A DNA stretch of 64,000 nucleotides, from contig VRMN01000002.1 in NCBI GenBank assembly GCA_008690995.1, positions 806,001 to 870,000 on the forward strand, in the 5' to 3' direction. The position numbers and the translations under genes were made by a program. How positions within the stretch are numbered: the stretch's first letter is position 1; the number at the start of each line of letters is the position of its first letter. Below are positions 1 through 8,748 of this stretch, piece after piece. This DNA comes from Porphyridium purpureum (Eukaryota; Rhodophyta; Bangiophyceae; Porphyridiales; Porphyridiaceae). The notes under the pieces were generated by a model. The model searched no databases. It was not told the DNA's origin and worked only from the letters and a program-made list of their open reading frames with translations.

Positions 1-108
1 CCGGAAGAAATCCTCATCGAACATCCTATCGCTGAACGCCAAGGCGCCCAGCACCAACTGTGCCATGGCCGAAAAGAACAGCACTTCGGGTGTCTGCACG
101 CCCGCCAT
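1..108 (-). CDS. Partial gene, N-terminal 36 codons of an unknown protein
   Basis: On the minus strand an ATG at 108-106 opens a frame that runs without a stop off the left edge of the window. The visible protein begins MAGVQTPEVLFFSAMAQLVL and continues hydrophobic, then acidic (FSDRMFDEDFF). It would be divergently transcribed from the uL22m gene. Thirty-six open codons are weak evidence, and I recognise no family. It could also be part of an untranslated leader. Confidence 0.35.
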   Translation of the reverse strand, partial: MAGVQTPEVLFFSAMAQLVLGALAFSDRMFDEDFFR

Positions 109-648
109 GCCGACAACCCGTGTACGCCAAACCTCCTACCCGACTCGTAAATTTTACGCACAAGCTCGTCGACACGAGTAGACGCTCGGCTCCAACTAGG
201 GCCCGCCGCCAATCTCAGCGACCGTAACCCAGGGCGTACTAGAGTGCGCTCCGATCCCGTCTTCCACCCACGCCCATCACAAGTTAACGCCTATGCCCGC
301 CTGCGCGCGCGCGTCCAGCTCTTTCAGCCTTGCGGTGCACTGTACTTAGACGTACAGTCAATTTGTACAGTTAGACGGTACACTCGGACGCGGGTTGCTT
401 TCGCGTCTGCACAAGGCAGGCAGGCGGCGCTCGGTGAGAGCTGAGAAGGGCTATGTCTTGCTCGGCAGACGATGAACGTGTACCGAGGAACAAGGGACAC
501 GCTGCGCGTGCTGCGCGCGCGCGCGTCTAGTACGCACGTGTACTGGGTCCTGGAGCCTGCCGAGAGAGCAGGGCGCGGGCTTCTTGGTCCCGAATGGAAT
601 CGTGCGCGTGGCTTGGTCGGGCACACGCAGTGCGAAAGAAGTGCGTCG
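109..648. other. Intergenic region upstream of uL22m
   Basis: This is a probable promoter region between a divergent partial gene and uL22m. It holds three copies of the GTACAGT/ACTGTAC element spaced exactly 13 bp apart (339-371). An upstream in-frame ATG at 472 would lengthen uL22m by 59 residues. That extension is encoded by GC-alternating, low-complexity DNA and is probably not translated. I see no RNA gene. Confidence 0.5.
339..371. promoter_or_regulatory. Triple GTACAGT element, 13-bp spacing
   Basis: ACTGTAC lies at 339-345, GTACAGT at 352-358 and GTACAGT at 365-371. The three 7-mers start 13 bp apart, a little more than one helical turn. The same word recurs in several other intergenic regions here (4420, 12741, 25227, 25359, 30083, 34017, 39372) and is rare in coding DNA. 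A role in transcription is inferred. Confidence 0.55.
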
Positions 649-1836
649 ATGGTCGTGACATCTCGAGATCGGCGGACGGAAGGCGATCATCAAGGTTTTT
701 TGTCAGCTATCCGTCGCCGTAGGCATGAAAGTGGTTGCCTAGGCGCAGCGGACAGCCGTTGGGGTAGAAGGAATATTAGCACCAATCGCACCAGCAGCAG
801 TCCTTCTAGCCCTGACGGCACGGATTCAGGTACTACCTGGACAACGATTGGCAAGGACCAAATGCTGCCGTATGACTTGCCACTTATAGAAACTCCAACT
901 CCTGGTGAGGGAAGCGAGAGTGATTCAAAGGTGTACTCCACGCGTGAGATGAAGGAAAAGTTCGTGAGGACAAAGCAGGGGCTTTTCCTGCGCGACAAGG
1001 CGATCGATGACGAGTATTTGCACAAGTATACCCGAAGCATGAGACGCAAGGGCTTCCAGCTTGCAGATTACGCAACCAATCCTCGGCGCGGAAGGTGGAA
1101 AGTGGATCACCCGAAAGTCGCAGTCGCGCGCCAGATGCAAATTCAGTATTCGCCCAAGAAAATGAACTATGTGTGCATGCTGATCCGGCGAAGACCTGTT
1201 GATTTTGCTTTAGCACAGCTTTCGGTGCTGAACAAAAAGGGATCGCCGTGGGTGCGCAAGGCACTTATTCGTGCGAAGGCCACCGCCTTGTTCACCAAGA
1301 AATTGAAGCGCGACCGGCTCATTGTGAGCGAGTGCTGGGTCACCAAGGGTCAGTATGGCAAGAAGCTCGTCTACCACGGGAAAGGTCGAGCTGGGCGAGC
1401 GTATGAGTACTATTGCCATGTGACAGTGGTCGTACGCGAGCTCGATGAATATGAGTGGAACAAACTGTTCGTGCCCCCGAAGCCATTTGGCCAAATGCGC
1501 CCGAGCAGTGAGCCTCGCGCGAAGTTGACGCGACCCCTGCCTAAAGTGTGGCTTGTCCAGTCACAGCTGGAGGCAACTGTGCGTGAAGGCTTCCAAGAGT
1601 TCTTTGGGGATAACAAGTACTTACAGCTCTACAACTCACATCGACATCCGAACGCGCCTACTTTCAACTCGAAACGACTTCGCAAGAAAGGCCCGAAGCC
1701 CGCAAAGTCGACAAAGGTGAGAATCGGCCCACCGAAGCCTGTCAAGTTTGTCAAGGTGCGCAGAGAAAAACGGCAGAAGAGCGAGGCGTGGGAACGGTGG
1801 GTCAAGATGCGGGAGAAGGTGAAAGCGAAGATGTAG
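649..1836 (+). CDS. Mitochondrial large-subunit ribosomal protein uL22 (L22)
   Basis: This protein of about 395 residues has an L22/L17 core around residues 158-265. The core includes SPKKMNYVCMLIRRRPVDFA, the helix WVRKALIRAKATA and the strand-loop-strand YYCHVTVVVRE. L22 lines the peptide exit tunnel of the large subunit. The long basic N-terminus, with an Arg-rich stretch and RRNIS, looks like a mitochondrial presequence, and the Lys/Arg-rich C-terminal extension is common in mitochondrial L22. An upstream ATG at 472 is in frame but less presequence-like, so I prefer 649. Nuclear-encoded plastid L22 is an alternative, but red-algal plastids usually encode their own rpl22. Confidence 0.8.
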   Translation: MVVTSRDRRTEGDHQGFLSAIRRRRHESGCLGAADSRWGRRNISTNRTSSSPSSPDGTDSGTTWTTIGKDQMLPYDLPLIETPTPGEGSESDSKVYSTREMKEKFVRTKQGLFLRDKAIDDEYLHKYTRSMRRKGFQLADYATNPRRGRWKVDHPKVAVARQMQIQYSPKKMNYVCMLIRRRPVDFALAQLSVLNKKGSPWVRKALIRAKATALFTKKLKRDRLIVSECWVTKGQYGKKLVYHGKGRAGRAYEYYCHVTVVVRELDEYEWNKLFVPPKPFGQMRPSSEPRAKLTRPLPKVWLVQSQLEATVREGFQEFFGDNKYLQLYNSHRHPNAPTFNSKRLRKKGPKPAKSTKVRIGPPKPVKFVKVRREKRQKSEAWERWVKMREKVKAKM

Positions 1837-2009
1837 CTGAAGGAACTGAAGTCGCATGCGCGAATTCATGTGTTTTAAATCCCGAAACGCACATCTCATG
1901 AACCACTTCAAACTTTTTTCTTAAAGACGCGGGCTTCGAAGGCGCGCTTGCACACCTCGACTCCAGACCTTTGTGCGCGCCTAAATTAGTACCTTGATTC
2001 GCCGATATC

Positions 2010-2494
2010 TCACGTGGTGATGCCCGGACTGATCAGAACCACCGTATCGCCTCGCACGAAAAGCATGGGGAATTTGCGCCGCTCCGTCGTGATGATCTCC
2101 TCGAACGTCTCCTCGTCCACTTCCACGGAAACCGTCGTCTCCTCGACGTCGCCCAAGATCATGTTCAAGTGCTGGTCGAATGCCTTGCAAACGAGTATTG
2201 GAACACACACAAAGAAACACAAAGGTTGAAAAATAAAATAAAATGGGATTGTCAGTCTCCGCGACCGTACCGCTGGTTCATACTGAGGCCGATCGACTTC
2301 CTAGACCAGCTAGTCTCGCCTGAAAGTAGTGAGAAACATCGACAAAGACGTTTAGCGGCGACTTATCAACGTACATGCAGTCGCCCCCGCAGCTCGCGCT
2401 GACCGCGCAGCCGCACGCGCACTAGCTCATTTAGCGCAAGCCGCACAAGATCAAGCGGCTCTTCAATCCCACCGCTCGGTTGGACACCTGCCAT
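2010..2494 (-). CDS. LSM3: LSm3 (U6 snRNA-associated Sm-like protein), two exons
   Basis: Exon 1 runs 2494-2375 and encodes 40 residues ending [11 protein letters not shown]. Exon 2 runs 2183-2010 and begins [15 protein letters not shown], ending [19 protein letters not shown]. Joined, they give a 97-residue Sm-fold protein that matches LSm3 end to end, including the Sm1 motif ([10 protein letters not shown]) and Sm2 motif (FVRGD). The intron (2374-2184, 191 nt) has GTACGT at its 5' end and TTTGCAAG at its 3' end, behind a T-rich tract, and lies between codons. LSm3 belongs to the LSm2-8 ring on U6 snRNA and the LSm1-7 ring in mRNA decay. No single frame covers the gene. Confidence 0.92.
2184..2374 (-). 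other. Spliceosomal intron of LSM3
   Basis: This is a 191-nt phase-0 intron on the minus strand: GTACGT donor at 2374, pyrimidine-rich 3' part, and CAAG acceptor ending at 2184. Removing it joins two halves of an otherwise colinear LSm3 sequence. It is the only intron in the window that I can support firmly. Confidence 0.88.
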
Positions 2495-2585
2495 CCTACT
2501 TTACCAACACCCGTCGCACGCAATGTCGAAGATATGTTTATCGAGAAACAAAACTTGAAGCCGAGCCGGGTTGACGACTTGCGGT

Positions 2586-3968
2586 TTAGAATTTGTGGAA
2601 GAATTCGATGTAAATCGTGATGATTTCGAGAACCGCTTCCACCGCGATGAGCCAGATGACAATCCACTCGAGCCGATGCCCGTAGCTAATATGTCGCTCG
2701 TCGCGAAACAGCGCATACATGCTCTCGATAACCGAAAGACGCTTGTTGAGGACCGTGACGCGTGCCTTACAGTCCAGGTACTTGTGCGCGCGCTCGTACA
2801 CGGGCTCGAATGAGATGTTGTCCCAGAACCACGCCGGCACCTCATCAAGCACATCTGTCTGCAAGTTGATGTACGCGCTGTACGTGTAAAGCTCGCCGGA
2901 CATCATCAGGAGTTCACGATCGGTCAGATGAAGCACGCCCGTGCGTGCCAGCTGCACAGGATACGGCTCAATGCGCCGGAAGATCGACTCCACTGCGCTC
3001 TCAAAGCTAGCAAGTTTTTCGCTCTGTGCCACGCCATACGAGCAAGCCAATTTGACGTGCAACAAGTCCTCGGACGTCAAGTCCGAGGACAGCCAGAACA
3101 CATCATGCTCGATACGGAACAGAACTGATGGCGCATGTGCGTCACTTTCTGGTTGCGTCCGAGGCTCTAGGTACGTAAAGTCGTACGTCTCCATTTCAAT
3201 ACCGTACTCGAGCCGGCCGTTTTCAAATGGCTTCAAGCTTTCGAGGACCTGCCACTCCCACACTTCTGGAAGAGCCCACATGACGATCACGCCATAATCA
3301 AAGATGAAGATCTCTGCAGACTTGGATACTGTGTCAAAGGCAAACTCACCGGCCTGGCCTGCGAAGAAGGGCACATTTCTCTGTGCGTCGGTACCGGCAT
3401 CCCAGTTCCACTGACCGTGTAACACCTCACGAGAGAAGCGGCGCATTACCCAGCCGCTCTTGTTTGCGAATTCCTGAAAAAGCTCTTTCATCAAGAATGT
3501 GTTGCACGTGCAAAATACGGAGAGACGACCGGTCCAGCGCCCGCTCTTGTCCTCGCCCGGTCGCACGAGCTGCGACGGCCTGATGCGATCCAGGCGCGTT
3601 TTCGAGCCCGCTACAAATCGGGAAGAGGCCAGCGCGCCCGCCAACTGGGGTGCCCTTGCCACCGATGAGGCCATCGGCGCAGTGAATTTTCCCGAGGAGA
3701 AGCTGCCCGATTTCGTTGCCTGTTGCAGATGCGGCCCCGAAGCGACTGGCCCGCCCGCCGCGCTTGGCAGCCAGCTAGCTGGCGCACGCGCGTGCAAACC
3801 GTGCGCTGGGGGCGGGAGCGCATGAGGCACCACACCGCCCACCGCCGCGGCTGGCGCAGACAGTGAACGGTCCTCAAGCGCGGACACAGCCGAGTATGAG
3901 CTCGGCATTCCATCCGCGGTCGGGTTCTCACCCGATCCATCTCCGAGCAACGTACGAGTCTCATCCAT
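2586..3968 (-). CDS. RMD1/RMND1 family protein (DUF155), tail-anchored
   Basis: This 460-residue protein has a variable Ser/Ala/Pro-rich N-terminal third and then a DUF155 domain from about residue 150. Recognisable stretches are IFIFDYGVIVMWALPEVWEW, LFRIEHDVFWLSSD and VLNKRLSVIESMYALF followed by HRLEWIVIWLIAVEAVLE. The last is a C-terminal membrane segment, the usual end of this family. Yeast Rmd1/Sif2 and human RMND1 are relatives; RMND1 supports mitochondrial translation. I chose the ATG at 3968 (MDETRTLLGD) over an in-frame start 17 codons upstream. The stop lies about 90 bp from the LSM3 start. The intracellular site is not certain, since some relatives are vacuolar or endosomal. Confidence 0.8.
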   Translation of the reverse strand: MDETRTLLGDGSGENPTADGMPSSYSAVSALEDRSLSAPAAAVGGVVPHALPPPAHGLHARAPASWLPSAAGGPVASGPHLQQATKSGSFSSGKFTAPMASSVARAPQLAGALASSRFVAGSKTRLDRIRPSQLVRPGEDKSGRWTGRLSVFCTCNTFLMKELFQEFANKSGWVMRRFSREVLHGQWNWDAGTDAQRNVPFFAGQAGEFAFDTVSKSAEIFIFDYGVIVMWALPEVWEWQVLESLKPFENGRLEYGIEMETYDFTYLEPRTQPESDAHAPSVLFRIEHDVFWLSSDLTSEDLLHVKLACSYGVAQSEKLASFESAVESIFRRIEPYPVQLARTGVLHLTDRELLMMSGELYTYSAYINLQTDVLDEVPAWFWDNISFEPVYERAHKYLDCKARVTVLNKRLSVIESMYALFRDERHISYGHRLEWIVIWLIAVEAVLEIITIYIEFFHKF

Positions 3969-4838
3969 GGCGATTGTGTGCGCACCGCGTTCGCAGCTTC
4001 TTTGCAACCGCCTCGCCACACAACGCCCGCGTCTTTTGCAATCTCCTCTTCCCTCTTGGAAGTCGCGAGATCGCCCTGCGCGCTACGAGGCGGCTCGGCA
4101 ATCGCGTCCCGCTGACGTGAACGCAAAAAACACAAACACGTGTCTCACACCTATTGTCAAGCGTGAGACTCTTCCACCTGCCTCTCTTCTCCGCCGACGA
4201 TCTCGGCGCCCGCGCTGCGCGCAGCGTGTATCATGAGCGGCTGAGCCTCCCAACGGACAGTTGGATTTTCCGGCGCCGTTGATGCTGACCGACCGCCACA
4301 AAGGTCATGAGCGCCAAACCGCCTCAGCTGCTGAGCCTCACTGCTTATCGGTTCATGGCCGGCCGTTGAACCGTTATGTCGTCATGCTTGTGCGCCGTTT
4401 CGCCGGCTTCTCAGCATTGACTGTACTTTGGGACTGTACTTCGGGCCGCGTGGCATGGGTGTGCACGGAAAGCGTCCAGGTGCAGTGGCCTCAGGGCACG
4501 CGTGGCGAGACGTCGACTGCGCTCGCGGCGTTCAAAGCTGCGCCGCTCTCAGACGCCTGCAATATCCGAAATCTGCCTGAAATTCTGGACTCTGCAGATC
4601 TCGACTCGGGCACTTTCAGCGAAGCAGCACGCGCCGGTCCGGGGCAAACCGATCTCGCGAGACAGGTGGAACGACACGGCGCACATGTCTGGTGAAAGAT
4701 AGTCACAGCGAGGCGCCGGCTCCCGTTCCTTTTCGTATGGATCCAAGTGGTGGGAGCGTACAGCGGCGCGTGAGATCTCATACAACCTGAACTGCATTTA
4801 ATAGCTTTCCAAAATGACCAAACGAGCGAGCATCTTTG
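3969..4838. other. Intergenic region upstream of the RMD1-like gene
   Basis: This stretch of about 870 bp lies between the HNH gene end and the RMD1-like start. It contains two ACTGTAC copies at 4420-4439. Open frames here (for example 4261-4695 plus and 4491-4797 minus) show no recognisable family and overlap each other, so I do not call a gene. Confidence 0.45.
4420..4439. promoter_or_regulatory. Paired ACTGTAC element, 13-bp spacing
   Basis: ACTGTAC occurs at 4420-4426 and 4433-4439. The start-to-start spacing is 13 bp, identical to the triplet at 339-371. The pair lies about 450 bp upstream of the RMD1-like start on the minus strand. Function is inferred from recurrence. Confidence 0.5.
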
Positions 4839-5864
4839 TCAAGCTCCTGGTTGGTCTAGGTGAAGAGCCTGGATTTCATTCCCGTCGTTTTTTCCATCCT
4901 CTTCATCGGAAGATGCGCGATCGCTTTCTTCCATTTCCTGATCCCAATACAGGTAATCGACCCAGCTTTCGTGCAGGTACTTTGGAGGGAATCGCCTCGC
5001 GCACTGCTGGAGCTCGTAAAGAGACGGCACTTTTGGCGTTCGCTGCAGGCGCATGCCGCGCAGATCCTTGAGCAGCATGCTGCCCTTGCGGTTGTTGCAC
5101 GAAATACACGCTGTGACCACATTCTCCCAGCATAACTTGCCGCCCCGGCTTTTCGGGACCACATGGTCGAAAGTGAGGTCCACGGGGCGGTGACTCTGTC
5201 CGCAGTATTGACACGAAAACTGATCGCGCAGAAACACATTGTACCTTGAAAATGCGGGCCTCTTCTTAGAAATTTTCGCGTACTCCTTCATGACCACCAC
5301 GCTCGGCACGGGGAACTCGGCACTTGCTGACCGAACTTTGATGTGGTCGTACGTCTCCACCACGCGCACTCGGTCTAGGCATAGCGCTTTCATCACTTCT
5401 GTCCACGGCCATAGCGACAATGGAAGATAACTAAGTGGCTGATAGTCTGCGTTGAGGACCAGTGCCGGGCAAGACTCCAGCCGCATTGCTAGGTTTTCCG
5501 ATCCGGAGACGTTGCCGCCGCGCGTGCTTTCGTCAAACGCGCGCAGTTCATCACCATCGCCCTCGCGCCAAACCAGGCCGCGGTTTGCGGTCGCCTTCTT
5601 CGAGGACGCAGCTGGAGATGCAACCACGCTTTCCGTACTCACGTTACGCAAATCTCTAGCGCGCCGTAAGACGCCTCGGGCCGAGAATGCGCCGCCATTT
5701 TTCGCTGAGCCCCGAACCTTTGTGGGCTTGGCCATGTCAATCCTTGTTTTGGGAAACCGCGTCATCGCTTGTCGAGCGATCTGCTGGTCGCACAGCCCAT
5801 ACTTTGGCGAGAGCCTGTTTGCCCAGCCATCGATGCCGCAAAATCCTGCTAGAAAGGCGGTCAT
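4839..5864 (-). CDS. HNH endonuclease domain protein
   Basis: This protein of about 341 residues carries a classical HNH core around residues 215-262: CQYCG, then DHVVPKSRGG, then CISCNNRKG. This gives two CxxC zinc ligand pairs with the catalytic His between them. Upstream is the conserved block ALVLNADYQPLSYLPLSLWPW seen in the bacterial and plant/algal HNH family. Plant homologues are often plastid-directed, and the N-terminus here is basic and poor in acidic residues, so an organellar site is possible. The C-terminal tail is acidic (ESDRASSDEEDG). The first ATG is at 5864; Met codons at 5765 and 5735 are alternatives. The substrate is unknown. Confidence 0.8.
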   Translation of the reverse strand: MTAFLAGFCGIDGWANRLSPKYGLCDQQIARQAMTRFPKTRIDMAKPTKVRGSAKNGGAFSARGVLRRARDLRNVSTESVVASPAASSKKATANRGLVWREGDGDELRAFDESTRGGNVSGSENLAMRLESCPALVLNADYQPLSYLPLSLWPWTEVMKALCLDRVRVVETYDHIKVRSASAEFPVPSVVVMKEYAKISKKRPAFSRYNVFLRDQFSCQYCGQSHRPVDLTFDHVVPKSRGGKLCWENVVTACISCNNRKGSMLLKDLRGMRLQRTPKVPSLYELQQCARRFPPKYLHESWVDYLYWDQEMEESDRASSDEEDGKNDGNEIQALHLDQPGA

Positions 5865-6344
5865 GTCCTCGCTCACTGCTCACAGCGCGGCTTTGTGTGT
5901 GCGCCTCGAAACGGTTTGCCTGTGGACTTTGCCGGTCGAGCGGTGCTCCCCAAGTACCAGAAAAGGCGCTTTGCAAGGCAGAATCTGTATTTGCTTCACA
6001 CGAGTCGATCGGCTCGGTACTCACCACAACGCGCCAGCGCAACCTCAACACGGAGCAACGAAGACACCAAGATTCCAGCTGCCAATGCCCCCCGCCGCTC
6101 CTGCCAGTGAGCCAGCTGCTGGCCCCGTTCTTACTGCGACGGCTCCTTCCAAAGACACTCACGACTTCCGCTCTCCTCGCACTCACGCCACCCCAGTCCC
6201 CTTTTTCTTTCCTGCCCCTTGCCGCTCGCGCACGCGTCTCCACGTGTGCGCAGAAACCGCCACGCGTGCCGCGCCAGAAGCGGAGCAGTTTGAGCACGCA
6301 GCAAAGACGGAGAAGCGAGTTGCGCGGCGCGACGCCAACCCATC

Positions 6345-6373
6345 CACACACACACACGCACACGCACACACAC
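6345..6373. repeat. CA dinucleotide microsatellite
   Basis: An imperfect (CA)n run interrupted by CG steps. A second, cleaner one is at 8676-8702. Confidence 0.8.
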
Positions 6374-7337
6374 CGTCTGGCTCTGCAGCGTCTGCGCTAC
6401 AGCCCACGCCCTCGCTCCACGCTCCCCCTTACATCCACCGTCACGCCAGCGAATCTTTGTGGCGCAAGTATTCTTCCTTCCCCCTTTCCAACCGCACCTG
6501 CATTTTCGCCCTGCTTTCTCCACAAACGCTCGCGCAGCCCTCCAAACCGCTCCCAAAAAATCACGCGCGCCAGCAGAACCGCTCACAAAAATCCGATACC
6601 ACAAAACGCGCGCGAAACGCCGTATTCGCCCTAAGTAACACCCGACTAAGTACGTACGCGCTTGGGCATGGAGCGAGAGCTGTGCGGACTGGACTTGGGC
6701 TGGCAGTGGCACGGACACGGTTCGTGCCCGCATCGTATGCCGTTCGGATAGACATCGTACATGGCCGATGTGAACGACCAACCGTGTGGATCAGGTGACT
6801 CCACCCACGCTCGTCATCCAACGTTTCACACGGGCGCTCCCTCGCCGCTTCCCTGTCGACAAGAACCACGACCACGCGCGGTATGCGTCGAGCGTCATGC
6901 GCGGGGTTGTCACAATCACCGACGCACCGTCGTGTCCTGGTTGCAGCGTATCGCGACCATCAAAGACACTCGCAACCAGCCCATCTCCCCACCAGCACAC
7001 CAGCCACCCCCAGTGCACCTCAGCACGCACACATGCACAGACCCGTTATCGGTTTCGCAGTCGCAGCAACCGTTTCCGTGTGATGAACCGTTCGACGGCT
7101 GCCCGCTGTACCCCCGGCTCATGGAGGAGCGCGCATGTTAAAAGTACAGCGCTGGCCGTTTCACAAATTCATATGATGCTGGATCAGTCGGATATTAATA
7201 GCCTTTGTTTCGTCAAGGGCTGTCGCTTTTACATAAGAAGGGGGAAGGGGAAGGAGGACTCTTCAATTTAGTTTGGGGCAAGAGGGACTAGAGAAGCGTG
7301 CAAGGTGTCGGCGGGGGGACAGAGAGATTGGTTGGGT

Positions 7338-7367
7338 GGGGTTGGGGTTGGGGTTGGGGTTGGGAGG
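7338..7367 (+). repeat. GGGGTT tandem repeat (telomere-like, G-quadruplex-capable)
   Basis: Four consecutive GGGGTT units followed by GGGAGG lie 50-80 bp before the C2 protein start. Four G-runs on one strand can in principle fold as a G-quadruplex in the DNA or the mRNA leader. The unit also equals a ciliate-type telomere repeat, but the internal position and shortness argue against a telomere remnant. Confidence 0.6.
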
Positions 7368-7416
7368 AGGAAGAGCGTGTGTGGTGCGGGAGGCGCGGGC
7401 GGAGAAAGTCGGCAGT

Positions 7417-8445
7417 ATGGATGAGACGGACGATTTGAAGAAGAAGCTGCCGGACGCCGAGCCGTCGGTGGGAGCGGCAGGCAGCAAGGCGCCGCCGCGA
7501 GGCACGCACTCCAAGGACGTGTCCTCCGGCGCAGAGAAGCTCCAAAAGGCAGAGAAAAAGTTCATGAAGACGTGGCAGTCGTGGGTCGTGGAGAAGAAGA
7601 TCACAGACGTCCCGCTCGAGCTCAATCTCGAAGGAAACGACCTCGCGAACGCCGGCCTCTTCAAGAAAAAGGCGCCGTTCGCCGTCGTCTACCTCAAGGG
7701 CGTCAAGCCGGAAGATCAGTGGGAGAAGTTCGGAGATACCGAGGCCCCGCAAAATATACTGAACCCTAAGTTTGTGGCGTCCTTCCGCATGGGATGCGAC
7801 ACGCAGGAAGACCGGCAGCAGAGCCTGCGCATCGAGTTTTACAACCGCGCGCACAAGGACAAGAACGATCTGGGCAAACAGGACTTCATCGGCAGCGCCA
7901 CGTGCAAGCTCGAAGATATCCTCTCGGCACCAGGCCAGGTGCTGTCCATGGAGCTCAAGCATCCCACCAAGACCGCTTTTCGAGGCACGTGCACGTTGTT
8001 CATCGACACGCTCCTGATACGAGACCCGCCGTTTGAAATAACTCTCAAGATCAGGTCATCGGGTCCATCCACAGACAAGAAGAAGTGTTATTACGTCATT
8101 AGTCGCGGCTTGCGAAAGGCCAACTGGACGCCCGTGTACCAAAGCGAGACTTACAAAGGGAGCGGCGCGCCGGTCTTCGAGCCCATTACCTTGACGCAGG
8201 AGCGACTCACCGCAGGAGCCGATGATCGGGCGTTTCGAATTGAAATCTTCTCCAAAAGTATGATGGGGAAGCACGAGAGCGTGGGACACTTTGCGGCCAA
8301 GTACGAGACGCTCAAAGGTATGAATCCCGGGGCGAAAATCCCATTCAACTCGACCAGGGACGGCCACATCGCGAACGGTGTTAAGCTCATGGAGTCCGAG
8401 ATCACTGGATCAGGTGCCGTATTCGCCTTTGAAGTAACCGAATAG
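7417..8445 (+). CDS. Tandem C2-domain protein, copine-like without a vWA domain
   Basis: A 342-residue protein with two C2-like domains, roughly residues 60-190 and 200-342. The signature DLGKQDFIGSATCKLEDIL corresponds to the copine C2A block, and the spacing matches the two C2 domains of the copine at 14.6-17.1 kb. It stops where copines continue into the vWA domain. Copine C2 domains bind acidic phospholipids in response to calcium. Here some loops lack the usual acidic residues, so calcium dependence is uncertain. I chose the ATG at 7417 (MDETDDLKK) because upstream sequence is GGGGTT repeat. No signal peptide or membrane helix is visible. Confidence 0.7.
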   Translation: MDETDDLKKKLPDAEPSVGAAGSKAPPRGTHSKDVSSGAEKLQKAEKKFMKTWQSWVVEKKITDVPLELNLEGNDLANAGLFKKKAPFAVVYLKGVKPEDQWEKFGDTEAPQNILNPKFVASFRMGCDTQEDRQQSLRIEFYNRAHKDKNDLGKQDFIGSATCKLEDILSAPGQVLSMELKHPTKTAFRGTCTLFIDTLLIRDPPFEITLKIRSSGPSTDKKKCYYVISRGLRKANWTPVYQSETYKGSGAPVFEPITLTQERLTAGADDRAFRIEIFSKSMMGKHESVGHFAAKYETLKGMNPGAKIPFNSTRDGHIANGVKLMESEITGSGAVFAFEVTE

Positions 8446-8675
8446 AGAGTGTGCCCCAACGCGCGCGTGTCTGTACCGCTCCTTGCTTTGGCGTCAAGAA
8501 CGGTTGGGGTTTTATTTCGGGCGGGTGAGAGAACAGCCCTGGTGGTATAGTAATTCGAAGGCGTGAGCAGACCTCGTCGAAGGAGGCTTGCGCTTGGTTG
8601 GACCATATCTTGAAGTTTGGGCAAGTCGGAGAGCGCGTTTTTAAATGAGGCTCGCATGTAAGAAACAGTTTGACG

Positions 8676-8706
<31 letters not shown>

Positions 8707-8748
8707 TACACACGTACGTACAAAAGTAAAAATAACACCGAATATAAC
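8446..8748. other. Short 3'-to-3' intergenic region
   Basis: This lies between the convergent C2 and Hint genes. Besides a CA repeat at 8676-8702 I see nothing in it. Confidence 0.5.
8676..8702. repeat. CA dinucleotide microsatellite
   Basis: About 13 uninterrupted CA units in the shared 3' region of two convergent genes. Confidence 0.85.

Larger units (their letters stand above)
5865..7416. other. Long intergenic region between divergent HNH and C2 genes
   Basis: Several long overlapping frames cross it (for example plus 5452-6798), but all follow from a pyrimidine-rich plus strand with few stops, and their translations are low complexity. It holds a CA repeat (6345-6373), GCTGTAC at 7105, GTACAGC at 7144 and a GGGGTT repeat near 7340. 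It is best read as two 5' leaders and promoters. Confidence 0.45.

Noticed and set aside
5452-6798. Long plus-strand frame of 448 codons, and two further overlapping frames
   Set aside because: Half is antisense to the HNH gene; the rest follows from pyrimidine-rich DNA with few stops. The translation is His/Thr/Pro/Arg-rich low complexity without any recognisable domain.
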